Below the pieces are notes generated by a model. It did no database searches, was not told the origin of the DNA, and worked only from the letters and a program-made list of their open reading frames with translations. Both the position numbers and the translations under genes were made by a program. A stretch of DNA of 64,000 nt from Odobenus rosmarus divergens. Taxonomy: Eukaryota > Chordata > Mammalia > Carnivora > Odobenidae. The stretch is from NCBI RefSeq assembly GCF_000321225.1, contig NW_004451502.1, forward strand, positions 352,775 to 416,774, read 5' to 3'. Of this stretch, positions 11,049-21,469 are shown one piece after another (position 1 is the stretch's first letter; the number at the start of each line of letters is the position of its first letter).

Positions 11049-12046
11049 AATGGTATCTAGTTCTTCAATAAGGAGTAAAGGTTAATTACTTGTTATGTCC
11101 CATGCAGGTGGTTAGGAAACTACCAAGGGTTCTATCGGAGATCTTTAAATCGTACATTCCTATCCAGTACAGGATATCTTCTTCCCAGTACTCAATAAAT
11201 GTCAGTGATAATGGCCAATGTGGTGGGTCAAAGTGACTTCAGAGCTTCTATAAAATCTAATTTTGCTCTGATTCTGGGCATGAAATTATGGCCCCCAGAA
11301 TTTTTACCCCTAAAAAGATGCTGTAGGTATCAGACCATGTGTCAAAAATGGTTCCAAATGTGGTACAGCTTCAACTTTTCAAAAAGGTAAGTTTTAGAAT
11401 TTACTCATTATATATGCCACCAGTAAATGCATCTAACTTTATAAATAAGGCAATGCGTGCATTTTGAAGTTACATCTCACAAAGCGTACTGAAGGGGGAA
11501 TGCATTCTGACAAATTAAGCAATTACTGCTTGACAGTGATTGTAGGTTAGACCTTTTTCCACCTGTTTTATTCAATTCTGAATACTCTTGTTTCTAGGAG
11601 ATGTCTGACACTTATTAAGCATCTCATGAAAGTTCATTGAATGAAGGAAGGTTATAATTCTTGAAACCAACATTGTTCATGTTTTATTTTGAACAAAAAT
11701 TTAAAAGGATCCTTTAAGGCAAAAAACTATTGAATGGATACAACGATAATATCTAGTTTAGGAAGATAATCAAAGGAATTTGGTGGTAACATCTTTTAAT
11801 ACACAATAAAATTCAACTTCATTGGCCAACAATCTTAAAACTAATAGAGCAAGAGTCAGGATCTGGTTCCTCTTATAGCTAGAAACCTTTACCTGTATGT
11901 TTTTCCAATGGGCACTGAAGAAATGGAAAAGGAACAGTACACGTGCTCTGGGGGTGGTTAATGGCCAAATACATTTTAGAAACCATACTCAATGTATCTC
12001 CTTCTCCAACAGTCTTAAAATAAAAGATTATTTTTACCTGTGTACC
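11049..12046. other. unique AT-rich DNA, no gene seen
   Basis: No identified repeat, RNA gene or exon. Confidence 0.5.
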
Positions 12047-12047
12047 T

Positions 12048-12100
12048 CAAACTTATTTCACTACAGAATCTTTCATTCAAACTTATTTCACTATAGAATC
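12048..12100. repeat. 30-base tandem duplication (about 1.8 copies)
   Basis: The unit beginning 'caaacttatttcactacaga' at 12048 recurs at 12078 with one C-to-T change in the shared core before diverging near 12100. The period is 30 bases. It looks like a small local duplication, not a microsatellite. Confidence 0.85.
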
Positions 12101-12208
12101 ATCTATACACACCCGGGAGAGCGAGCATTCTGAAGAACATAGTTTTAGGAAGTGTAATAGTATTGCATAATTACAACTGTTCTCTAAAATAACTTAAAGA
12201 TTTAAAGT

Positions 12209-12518
12209 CAATCAGAGAAAGACAGATACCGTATGATTTCACTCATATGTGGAATTTAAGAAACAAAACGAACGAGCAAAGGGGGAAAAAAAGAAAAGAA
12301 ACAGAGAGACAAGCCAAGAAACAGGCTGCTAACTAGAGAGAACACATTGATGTGTTCCCCAGAGGGGAGGTGGGCGGGGGATGGGGAAACAGGGGATGAA
12401 GGAGCGCACCTGTCATGATGAGCCCCTGGTAATGTAGGGAAGTGTCGAATCACTACATTGTACAGCTGAAACTAATATTACACTGCATGTAAACTAACTG
12501 GAATTTAAATAAAAATTC
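12209..12518 (+). mobile_element. carnivore L1 3' end, plus strand
   Basis: Begins in the L1 block before the ORF2 stop: 'atcagagaaagacagatacc' and 'gatttcactcatatgtggaa'. Continues through the 3' UTR ('gatgaaggagcgcacctgtc', 'tacattgtacagctgaaact') to 'ggaatttaaataaaaa'. It is 5'-truncated and old enough to carry many substitutions. No clear TSD. Confidence 0.88.
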
Positions 12519-13030
12519 AAAACTAACTTCTACATTCAATGTCATTCTACTCAAAATCTAAAGAAGTTTTGGGGGTCAAGATTTATTTCAAATTTAACAT
12601 AGGTGTACATACATATATGTATACAAGAGCACCGAATGAAAGTGAGAATTACTTTTTATGAGAGGAACACACTATTTTTAGATTCCTTGACTTTGACAAA
12701 TTATGTAAAAATTTGGAAATTTACTACATGGACTTTTGTCACTAGCTATGATGAGCACAGGGTTTTTCTTTTTAACATATTAACATGAAGAATTCAATTT
12801 TTTGAATATTTAAGCATTATTTCATTTTCTACCTATGGGTTATGGCTCACCATTCAATTGATATTCTCTTGCACTTGATTTGCTAAAACTTTATTCGAGA
12901 TTTTTGCATCTTATGAGTGAGATTTATTTCAAGTTTTATGCACTATATATGTACTATTTTTGTAGCTACATATTTTTAATTACTGGGAAATTATTGGGAA
13001 ATTGTCCTTTTTTTCTTTTCTTTTTTTTTT

Positions 13031-13215
13031 TAAGATTTTGTTTATTTGCTAGAGAGAGAGAGAGAATGACAGTACAAGCAGGCGGAGTGGCAGGCAGAGG
13101 GAGAAGCAGACCCCCCGCTGAGCAGGGAGCCCGATGCGGGGCTCGATCCCAGGACCCGGAGATCATGACCTGAGCCGAAGGCAGACGCTTAACCGACTGA
13201 GCCACCCAGGCGCCC
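13031..13215 (-). mobile_element. CAN SINE, minus strand
   Basis: Tail 'taagattttgtttatttgct' after a T run, (GA)n, 'gagaagcagacc', 'gatgcggggctcgatcccag', head end 'ctgagccacccaggcgccc' at 13215. T-rich sequence flanks both sides, so the TSD is hard to delimit. The frames at 12880-13173 and 12966-13268 are translations of this SINE. Confidence 0.95.
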
Positions 13216-13216
13216 T

Positions 13217-14259
13217 TTTTTTTTTCTGTTCTAAATGGGTTAAATAGCTGCAGAGTTATGTGTTTCAAGTTTACAATAAACTAAACTATGGAATCTTCTA
13301 GGTGCATCTTTTTTGTTAGTAGTTTTTTGATAATTATCACAAAAATATTCCAAGGCCTTTTGACTCTTCTGCTTATTACATTTTGTGGTCATTTTGGTAA
13401 TTCGTATTTCCTAGAGAATAATTGCAACCATATTTTACTAGCATCATAAAATACAAAGTGTCTTTTTATTTCTTGGCTTATGCCAAATTTTGTACAATCC
13501 CTGTATTTTTTCATGTTTACATTACCAATTGGTTTATACATTTTATAGTTTAAAAGGAACCAACTTGTGACTTTATGTAACAATACAAACTTTTACCGTT
13601 TTCTACTTCATTATATAATTTACTTTTTTAAGTCCTCGTAACTGCTTTTTCTTATATCATCTCTCAGATTTTAGATTTCATTTTTGATTTAATTTATTTT
13701 AATATTATGTTAACATATAATCAAACTGTGAAGGAGAACATGCTGACATACAATTCATGTAGTCTCATATGTAGTGGTATTAATGTATAATCTTAGAGTT
13801 CATTTCATGTTAAATACAAAATAGTGTTAAAAATGCTTCCTAATGGGGCAGACTTAAAAATGATCACATTTGCCAGTGACTCATTTATATACAGACTTTT
13901 CCAGGTGAGCAGACAAAACCCTTTTTGGTGGGCCTACTTCTGTGGATTCACAGAAACCAAATTACTGAGGGTTGCAAAGAATTAGCAGGTCATTTGAAAG
14001 CAGCTCTCTCTTCACCCAGACTGTGGTTTTTCCTGCTCAGGTTCTCAGTCTATGAGCTTTGCTGAGGGACTGTTTTGGCTACTGGAAAAACCACAGGTTA
14101 TTTTTAATTTCTGGTTGTCAAAGTCATCACATCTGTAGGGAAAACAAAATGTTTCTTGACTAGACGCAGAGGTGGTTTTTATCTATTCTACTGATGCCTC
14201 TCATCTATCTATTTTCATGTTGTCTACAGTGAGCACAAATTATTTTTAGGAAAAACATT
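13217..14259. other. AT-rich DNA, no gene seen
   Basis: Nothing identified. The part 13660-13830 is weakly LINE-like in composition, but I could not match it to a named region. Confidence 0.45.
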
Positions 14260-14260
14260 T

Positions 14261-14445
14261 TTTTTAAGTTTTATTTATTTGTCAGAGAGTGAGAGAGCCC
14301 GTGAGCAGGGGGAGAGGCAGAAGCAGAGGGAGAAGCAGACTCCCTGCTGAGCAGGGAGCCCGATGCGGGGCTCGATCCCAGGACCCCGGGATCGTGACCT
14401 GAGCCGCAGGCAGACACTTAACCATCTGAGCCACCCAGGTGCCCC
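14261..14445 (-). mobile_element. CAN SINE, minus strand
   Basis: Tail 'aagttttatttatttgtcag', GA-rich stretch, 'gagaagcagactccctgctg', 'gatgcggggctcgatcccag', head end 'gagccacccaggtgcccc'. The short flanking match ggaaaa at either side is a weak TSD candidate. Confidence 0.95.
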
Positions 14446-14847
14446 GGAAAATTCAGGTTGGTTTGTAAGTTCACAACTGGAGACAAGCCCTTTGCTCCCA
14501 ACACAAAGCAGTGAGATGACTATGGAAATAGGTCATATGAGAATATCTATAAAAAGAAAAAAAATTAAATGAATATAAAACAATTCAAAAAATAAATGAA
14601 TATAAATATCTCCCTGGGGTAGAAGAGGGAGGGGAATCAGGCTGAAGCCCCCAGCGCGATGGAAGCAGGAGTGGGGGCCAGGGGTTGGTTTTAGAAACAG
14701 CTCAAAGACTAGTATCACTGCCAGTGAGGTGAGAAACAGAGATGGGGAGGTTGAGCTCCTCCAAGAAGACCCAAACTTTCTATTCATCCAAGGAAAGCAA
14801 ATCAAAGCAAGCAAGACACAGTATCTCATACTCATCAATTTGGCCAA

Positions 14848-14866
14848 GGAAGGAAGGAAGGAAGAG
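14848..14866. repeat. (GGAA)n short tandem repeat
   Basis: About four and a half GGAA units near 14848-14866. Confidence 0.8.
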
Positions 14867-14939
14867 CCAGGGGGAGATTAGGCAATTTCAGCTACCAGTA
14901 GAGAAATGAGAACTTTCTTACGCTGCTGGTGAGGGTTTT

Positions 14940-15145
14940 GAAAGCTAGTATTTATGGTCCACTCGAGATGTTGCAGACATTGTTCCAAACACTTTGAACA
15001 CATAACTTATTTCATCCTTACTGCAACCCAGTAAGACACATGTTATTGTTACAGTCATTTGACAGATGAGAAAACTTAGTCACAGAGAATTATCTTGTCA
15101 AGGTCACACAGCAAGTTCTCAGGGATTCTGACTCCAGAGTCCATA
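14940..15145 (+). repeat. MIR element
   Basis: Well-preserved MIR second half: 'tttcatccttactgcaaccc', 'gacagatgagaaaac', 'agtcacagagaattatcttg', 'caaggtcacacagcaagttc', 'gactccagagtcc'. These are the conserved core and LINE-like end of this ancient tRNA-derived SINE. Confidence 0.85.
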
Positions 15146-15339
15146 TAATCCTGAGAACATAAAATAGTACAATGACTTTTGAGAGCCAACCGGAAAATTG
15201 TAGTCAAGTTGAAGAGGCACACACTGAAAGACCATATATATCCACTTCTGGATGTCATTCCTATGCCTTGCACTTGGAATCAAGGAGGTGAGTGCAGAAA
15301 GGATCCTTGCAACAGTATTTACAACAATGGGAGATGCAT

Positions 15340-15465
15340 AGTATTTATTTCACACCAAGTAAAATTCTTAGGTTTATTAAGTATTTTGTTCTTCACAACA
15401 ATCCTATGCGGGGTTACTATTACTATTTCTGATTTAAAAATGAAGAGGATGAGGCAAAGAGGTGG
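15340..15465 (+). repeat. MIR fragment
   Basis: 'cttcacaacaatcctatgcg', 'gattactatttc'-type block and 'aaaaatgaagaggatgaggc' follow MIR order but are more diverged than the copy at 14940-15145. Confidence 0.55.
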
Positions 15466-15502
15466 TGTATGAAGTGGCAAATATTTAAACTACCTAAATG
15501 CT

Positions 15503-15695
15503 GGGGCGCCTGGGTGGCTCAGCCGGTTAAGCATCTGCCTTCTGCTCAGGTCATGATCCCAGGGTCCTGAGATCGAGTCCTGCATTGGGCTCCCTGCTCA
15601 GCGGGAAGCCTGCTTCTCCCTCTCCCTCTGCTACTCCCCCTGCTTATGCTCTCTCTCAAATAAATAAATAAATAAAATCTTAAAAAAATAAAAAT
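15503..15695 (+). mobile_element. CAN SINE, plus strand
   Basis: Head 'ggggcgcctgggtggctcag', then 'tcaggtcatgatcccagggt', CT-rich middle, tail (aaat)n-aaaatctt-An. Perfect 16-base TSD aaactacctaaatgct at 15487-15502 and 15696-15711. Pol III promoter sequence is in the first 60 bases, and the AATAAA and TCTT motifs are in the tail. Confidence 0.98.
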
Positions 15696-15799
15696 AAACT
15701 ACCTAAATGCTCATTAATAAAACAACAGATTGTAAGCCTAATATATTCATACATGGGAAGCTTACAGCAGTTATACAATGAGTAGTCTATATATTTATA

Positions 15800-15823
15800 G
15801 AGAGAGACAGAGACAGAGACAGA
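15800..15823. repeat. (GACAGA)n short tandem repeat
   Basis: A run of GAGACA units following a short GA run. Confidence 0.8.
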
Positions 15824-15882
15824 TGCACAAATCTGAAAAAAAAACAATTTTTGGAAAAGTTTACTGATGCTAATATATTTTT

Positions 15883-15965
15883 AAAAGTAGGAAAACATAA
15901 GGATGATGTTCTACATGTACTGACAAAAGTAGGAAAACTAAGGATGATGTTCTACATGTACTGAC
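15883..15965. repeat. 42/41-base tandem duplication
   Basis: Unit 1 (15883-15924) and unit 2 (15925-15965) are identical apart from one missing A ('aaacataagg' versus 'aaactaagg'). The units run from 'aaaagtaggaaaac' to 'ctacatgtactgac'. Near identity implies a recent event. Confidence 0.95.
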
Positions 15966-17045
15966 AAGATTCTCTTTGGGTTGCAAGGAAAGAAAATGGG
16001 ATTGGTAATTGTGTACCAAGGGACGCCAGTATCTATATAGTTTTATTTTTCAAACAAAACAAACTCTAAAGTTACTATGAACAAGTATCAAGATTTTTAA
16101 AAAACTGAGTAGTGGGTACACTGCTGTTTTTATATGATTCTCTATATTTTTCACATGATTAATATATGTTATACTAAAATATGACGGTAAATTGAAATTG
16201 TATCCATCATGTATTAGTCAACTTGACATTAACTTTATTAATGTTATTAAAGATTTACTTGTGCATGAGAACAAGTATCATGAAAAATAGCTATAGCAGT
16301 ATTTACCATTAATTCAGAATTTACTTTCTGAAACTCTCTAAGTTTTTATATTAATTTACTCATTTAATTATTTTATGAATTCTACTAGATTGGTGCAAAT
16401 ATTGTTGAAATTGTTAAAGACAGAATGATTCAAGGATTGAACTGGGATCACCATGAAAGTGTTGAGTACCCAGCTCGCAGAGTCATTAAGAGGAGAAGCT
16501 ATTCCTGGTCTCAGTAACCTTCTATGAACCCTGTGAGTATCATGAGTATATCCAGACAACACATGGAGCAGACATCTCAGAAGAGTTCCTCAGTGCCAAT
16601 ATACACACTACAGAAAGACATTATTTCACCAGACCTTCTCCCTTTAAAAACCAGTGTCCGTTCATGTGTCTCTAAGACACACACACTAGAAAGTCATATT
16701 TGAATCCTCCTGTACCTTTTAAATGTTTATTAACCTTTCTGTCATCACTGAGAGACTTTAATTCTTACTTTCCTCTGTACTGAACATTTTCAGGAATGCA
16801 GAAAGCAGCAACTGTGGGAAAATGTAGCCTGCTGCATCTAGCTAGCTTCTTCACCTCACGCGCAATTTTCTCAGAGATAAAACATAGTGTAGCACGCGTC
16901 TGAAGTTAACTTCAGATATAAACTCACATCTGTTTCATCATCTCTGATAACATACATTTTTTAATCTTTATACACACAACACCCCCATATATTTGTTTCC
17001 CACGGCGCTCGCCCCACACCAATGTTCTGACAAGTACGTTATTGT
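15966..17045. other. AT-rich DNA, no gene seen
   Basis: No transposon, RNA gene or exon is recognised. Confidence 0.5.
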
Positions 17046-17054
17046 CCTTCTCTC

Positions 17055-17200
17055 TCGCGATCTATTGCTGTGTAACAAAACGCTCTCAAAGTCAGTGCTT
17101 TAAAACAGCAAAACCCAGCTGGTCATTACTGCAGTCGGGGCGGGATTCGGGGGGGATGTGTCCCTGCTGCACGTGACTTGAGTGGGGGGCTCCTATGGCG
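17055..17200 (+). repeat. possible ancient interspersed repeat fragment
   Basis: 'gatctattgctgtgtaacaa' followed by 'gtgctttaaaacagcaaaac' matches a widespread old mammalian repeat block. Downstream sequence resembles its 'gctcggctgggtggttc' region only loosely. Family not assigned. Confidence 0.45.
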
Positions 17201-17629
17201 TGGCTCTGGGGACCCCATTCTTTGGGGAGCACTTTAGTGGACTCCCCTCTCCCATCTTCTGAAAGGCAAATTGAAGGGATCCCCCAAAAAGGGTTTATAG
17301 GATAAAGGAAAATATATTAGGCCTGCACAGATTAGTCAGAGTACAGGATGAGAATCTTGGGAGGAAAGGAAAAGATACAAAACCTGTACAAGTTCTCAAG
17401 CAGGTTAGAAAGCGGAGAGGTTGGATGGAGGGGCCATGACAAACGTGCTCACTGGGGGAGTCCGCCTCCCACCTCCGGACCCGGTGTGCAGACTGAGCAC
17501 CTATCAATGAAGCCACTGGTCACTTCCGAGAGCCCATCTCAGAGCCCAAGACTCATTTCTCTGGATCTCCTATCCCCCAGAGTGGAAAGCAGCGATATCT
17601 TAAGTTCTTTCAAACCCTAAGAGAAAGAG

Positions 17630-18300
17630 ATCATTAAAAGTGTGTGGAAAACAGAGCAGCTTAGCTGTCATTTCCTGTGCCATTAAGTTGGAAGGCAGCT
17701 CATTTCCATATACCTTTTCAGGCCCTGTAGATATTTTAGATACTTAATTTTAACACATGCTAAATCACTGCACCCTGCAATACAATTTTCTCATTTCACA
17801 TGTGCAAAAGGCTTTTTTTTTTTTAACAGAACATCAAACTGGCATTCCCCCCCGCCAGGAAAATATTTAAATGAGTTTTCAATTATGCAGAGAATTGTAC
17901 AAGTGAATGAGGGAGCTCTCTATCAATCTGCCTGCTTTAGAACAAGGCGGGGTGAACTCTGCATATCTGTCTCACTACATCTCACTGAGGCTTTCTGGTG
18001 CTTCAGATAATGTTGCAGCCAAGAATATGAACTGTTTTCCTTCCACTCACATAATGAGTCCATGGGTCAGTCCGATGAATGCCAACAGGATTATTCATTG
18101 TCTGGTGACTGCTACATTTTTGACCAAATCTCCTGGCTTTGTTGGTCTACAGCTAGTCACTCTTCAAGGGCAATTTCCCAACCTTCGAGAAAGGGTATCT
18201 GAAACAACACTACCTGATTCCGGAAAAATAAGGGAGATCTTGTTTGCATGCTATAAGCCATGTGTTTTTGTTTGTTTGTTTGTTTGTTTGTTTTTGAGTA
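17630..18300. other. unique DNA with a 133-codon open frame, possibly conserved non-coding
   Basis: A frame at 17907-18308 is open for 133 codons. Its last codons come from a (TTTG)n microsatellite, which argues against coding. The predicted protein has no domain I know. The stretch 17855-18250 has balanced composition, no transposon match and TAAT/ATTA-type cores, a texture often seen in conserved non-coding DNA. This is an impression and cannot be confirmed without alignment. Confidence 0.25.
18264..18296. repeat. (TTTG)n microsatellite
   Basis: About seven TTTG units in a row. Confidence 0.95.
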
Positions 18301-19940
18301 TCTACTGAGTACTCAGGTTTGTCCTAAGAGATATGTAAATTACATTTATCACACCCAAGAGTTGAAAATTGAATTGAAGATAGAGCAAACCACATAAAAT
18401 AGTGGAGAGTAACCACCAAGTCTTGAATTTAACGTTTAAATAATGAATACAACAAATAGGAATTGGATTGACGAGGAAAGAGAGTTGCAGGACTCTTCAT
18501 TTTACAAGTGATGTTCTGGTATCCTTTTTCTATTTGGGGAGGAAAAGCAGATTCTCTGCCTCTCCGTAGGGAAGAGAACAAAGGAAGTATAGCTTCTTTT
18601 AAAGAACACAGTAGTCTACAAAAAGGCCCATGTCTCTCCTCAATTTTCTTACATGATTAGCTGGGTGTCAGGGGGCAATGGCCGTGGGATGGGTTCTCTG
18701 ACGGCACCTTTCAGTACGTCCCGAGGAAGATGATCTGTCCAACAGTTGAGGGGTGTCTGAGTTTAGAATGTGGAATGTTCAGGAACACCTGTTCTTAACT
18801 TTGGACCTTAGCATCAATTTTAGGACAACAGAAAAATTCCCCTCAGAACACAATATCTTCTCACATAAGCATGAATAAAGTTAGAGGTTTTGAGGGGGAG
18901 AGAAGAAATCAGGAAAGTTGGTAGGCATTAGATTTTGTTTCTGTGGGAAATAAAAGTCAAGGTTATACTGGGGATGGAGACAGTCAGCTTAGGCTAAGAA
19001 GTAAAGGTTTATAGTCAGTACTGGGAAAGAGAGAAGGACATGTAAAATTAATATCGTGCACTTAAAAGATCCATCTCTATTGAGAAGTTTTACTCTTCAA
19101 TGAATCCAAGAAGCATATTTATGTAATTAAATAGGGTAAGTTTAATGTCTAGGCTTCATTCTGAGTTGAAGGTCCAAAGAAGGATGAGGCTGGAGGCTAC
19201 GGGGATGAAGGCAAGTGAAGATATTTGAAGAGTATGTTTCAGATTATTTATCTCTTAATTAGTCTCCTTGAAAAAAGACCTTAGAAAAACCAAATTTTGG
19301 GATCCAGTTGCCTTGAAAAACTGAATAGATCTTAGAGTCAAGAAGAGAGATGTGTGTTAATCCAGTGTCATTCCAACTAAAAAGAGGCATGGATGAGAGC
19401 TAAGAGCCCATTCAGAATTATGAAAAGGGAGGCAAATCAATAGAAATGGGCCAGCAAATACCAGGGAGTAAATGTATGATAGTTAAGTTTGAATTCAGAA
19501 ACCAAATGGTGGCTCCATGAACTGGGAAGCAGGGAAGGATGAGAGAGCCGGATTGAAACACCACCGTGTGCTGTTAGCCAGGATGAGTCTGAGCCACCCG
19601 TGAAACGTCCCAGGCGACATAAGTGTGGGGAAGGATCAAGGTTGGATTTGGATATAAGTAGGAATGTAAACAGTAGTTAAAAATTTCATAGTAGATGAGA
19701 TTTCCCAAGGATAGCATGGAAGTAAGAAGGTCAGTGGAAAGGATGGAACCTGTACTCTTCAGGTGTCGGAAGGGGTGAGGAGGAAGAGAAAACTGGATGG
19801 AAACCTAAGAAAAGGATGAAGAGTAGGGGGGACCATGATGCTGAAGGTTCAAATGTGTGAGCATGTCTAGAATGATGGTGGGACTTTTAAGAATTTTATT
19901 AGCTTATTAACTTTGAGTCACTAATTAAAATATTAACTGG
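18300..19940. other. purine-rich unique DNA, no gene seen
   Basis: Purine-rich on the plus strand ('aaggatgagg', 'gaagg' and similar words recur). It may include very old LINE-type debris, but nothing I can name. Confidence 0.4.
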
Positions 19941-20090
19941 GTGACAGGCATATTAAGGACGGCACGTGATGTGATGAGCACTTGGTGTTACAGGCAACTG
20001 ATGAATTACAAAGCACTACACCTGAAACTAATGATGTTCTATATGCTGGCTAATTGAATTTAAATAAAAACAAAACAAAACAAAAACAAA
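19941..20090 (+). mobile_element. carnivore L1 3' UTR end, plus strand
   Basis: 'attaaggacggcacgtgatg', 'tgatgagcacttggtgttac', 'ctacacctgaaactaatgat', 'taattgaatttaaataaaaa' are the last about 150 bases of L1, followed by a (CAAAA)n tail. Confidence 0.88.
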
Positions 20091-20216
20091 ATATGCAGCT
20101 TGATGCTTCAACTAAATTTTTATTTTTTTCAAACTACTTTCTTTTTTCCTCTTACTATATAAATCTTATAAATAATCATAATTAATGACCAACTATTTAA
20201 AACATTTTAAATTAAA

Positions 20217-20413
20217 GGGCAACTGGGTGGTTCAGCCAGTTAAGCATCTGACTCTTGGTTTCAGCTCAGGTCGTGATCTCAGGGTGGTGGGGTTGAGCCC
20301 CATGTCAGGCTCCACGCTCAGTGGGGCGTCTGCTTAGGGTTCTCTCTCTCCCTCTGCCCCTCCTCTGACTCGCAAGCTCTCTCTCTCTAAAATAAGTAAA
20401 TAAGTCTTTAAAA
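20217..20413 (+). mobile_element. CAN SINE, plus strand, older copy
   Basis: 'gggcaactgggtggttcagc' head, 'actcttggtttcagctcagg', 'ggtcgtgatctcaggg', then 'tctctccctctgcccctc' and an 'aaataagtaaataag'-type tail. It is diverged, so older than the TSD-bearing copies. Short flanking match aaatta only. Confidence 0.92.
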
Positions 20414-20492
20414 AAATTAAGTATGGACTACTCTAGATTTATGACTAATGACCTTCAAAGTATCTTAAATATTAATTTATCATCTTACTCTA

Positions 20493-20512
20493 AAATTATA
20501 TATATATATATG
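20493..20512. repeat. (TA)n short tandem repeat
   Basis: A run of TA dinucleotides. Confidence 0.85.
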
Positions 20513-21164
20513 AGATCATTCATGTTTTAATTTTAGTTTTTAAGATTATTATTGTGGCATCTAGTTCCTTTCCCTAAATGAATGTCTACCTCCTGAGAAG
20601 GCAGATAATTTGAAAGGGAAAATTTCTTTTGGTAACCCATTTATATACAAAACATAGTCTTTAAGCGTGTATTTTCTGTCAACAATATCACTTCATAGGG
20701 TACTGAACCATTCCACTCCTCTCCTTCCTGGTGTCAGTGTGCTGTTTCCTGCTCCTGGACGTCACACAGCTTCTCATGGCCCACATCTCTCTACGACCTG
20801 GTGACTTGCTATTTCGGAGTGATTCTGGAAAAGGAGCAGCTTGGGTCTCTCCATCTGTAGGTGCTCGAGTTCAGACTTTGAAGTACTCTCTTCGTGAGTC
20901 CTATTTCTGTCACTTCTGCTATTTGTTTGGACTGGTTTCTGTCCCACACAGGCGTCTGTGATGGCAGGACTGTCCAATATTACCTGCCCTGCAGCTTGTC
21001 CTCTGCCCAAGTCCCTGACACACGCTGTGGAGCTGGTTTGTCCTTCTGCACTGAGATAGCACAGCTGAAGCAGTTTAAATTGCTCTGACCTTTGGATTAC
21101 GGTGGGGTGAAAGGAAGTACCTTAAGATTAATCTGGCTTCAGAAAATCTTCCTTTCAAGCACTA

Positions 21165-21276
21165 CCAAAAAAAAAAAAGCCAAAAATAAGAACAAAACCA
21201 AAACCAAAAACAACAACAAAAAAACCCAACAAAAAAAAACTCCCCCCAAAAACAAACAAACAAACAAAAAAACCCA
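21165..21276. repeat. A-rich low-complexity tract (CAAA/CAA type)
   Basis: About 110 bases almost free of T, with A12, (CAAAA)n, (CAA)n and (CAAA)n subruns. It encodes the Lys/Asn/Thr tail of a spurious frame at 21092-21289. Confidence 0.9.
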
Positions 21277-21314
21277 CCTCTCTGGCTAAAACGTCTTTGA
21301 ATTAAAATGCCTTA

Positions 21315-21465
21315 ATGATAAAATTAACTCATTTAGTTCTCAAAAGCCCCAGGAAATAGTACTATCACTCTGTGATTCCCATTGTAGAGGCTGGGAGTGA
21401 ACTGCGGAAGCCCCAGATCACGGAGCTGGTGGGCAGTGGAGTCAGGCACAGGACTGGATCCTCCT
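21315..21465 (+). repeat. MIR element, diverged
   Basis: 'ctcatttagttctcaaaagc', 'gattcccattgtagaggctg', 'agatcacggagctggtgggc' follow the order of the MIR core and 3' half. Confidence 0.6.
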
Positions 21466-21469
21466 CCAG

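Noticed and set aside
13031..13215. Open frames on both strands across CAN SINEs (for example 12880-13173 plus, 12966-13268 minus; also 14363-14572, 24453-24791, 26714-27014, 37901-38092, 56501-56736)
   Set aside because: They are translations of the SINE itself; the recurring 'RREKQTPCGAGSPTQ'-like peptide is a SINE artefact, not a protein family.
13660..13830. Additional L1 3' end
   Set aside because: Words such as 'attatgttaacatataatca' recall an L1 end, but the rest does not match, so it was not called.
15503..15575. tRNA-like sequence at the heads of CAN SINEs as tRNA genes
   Set aside because: The heads are tRNA-Lys-derived but are followed by SINE bodies and tails and flanked by TSDs; they cannot be functional tRNA genes.
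21092..21289. Lys-rich small protein
   Set aside because: Translation of an A-rich low-complexity tract.
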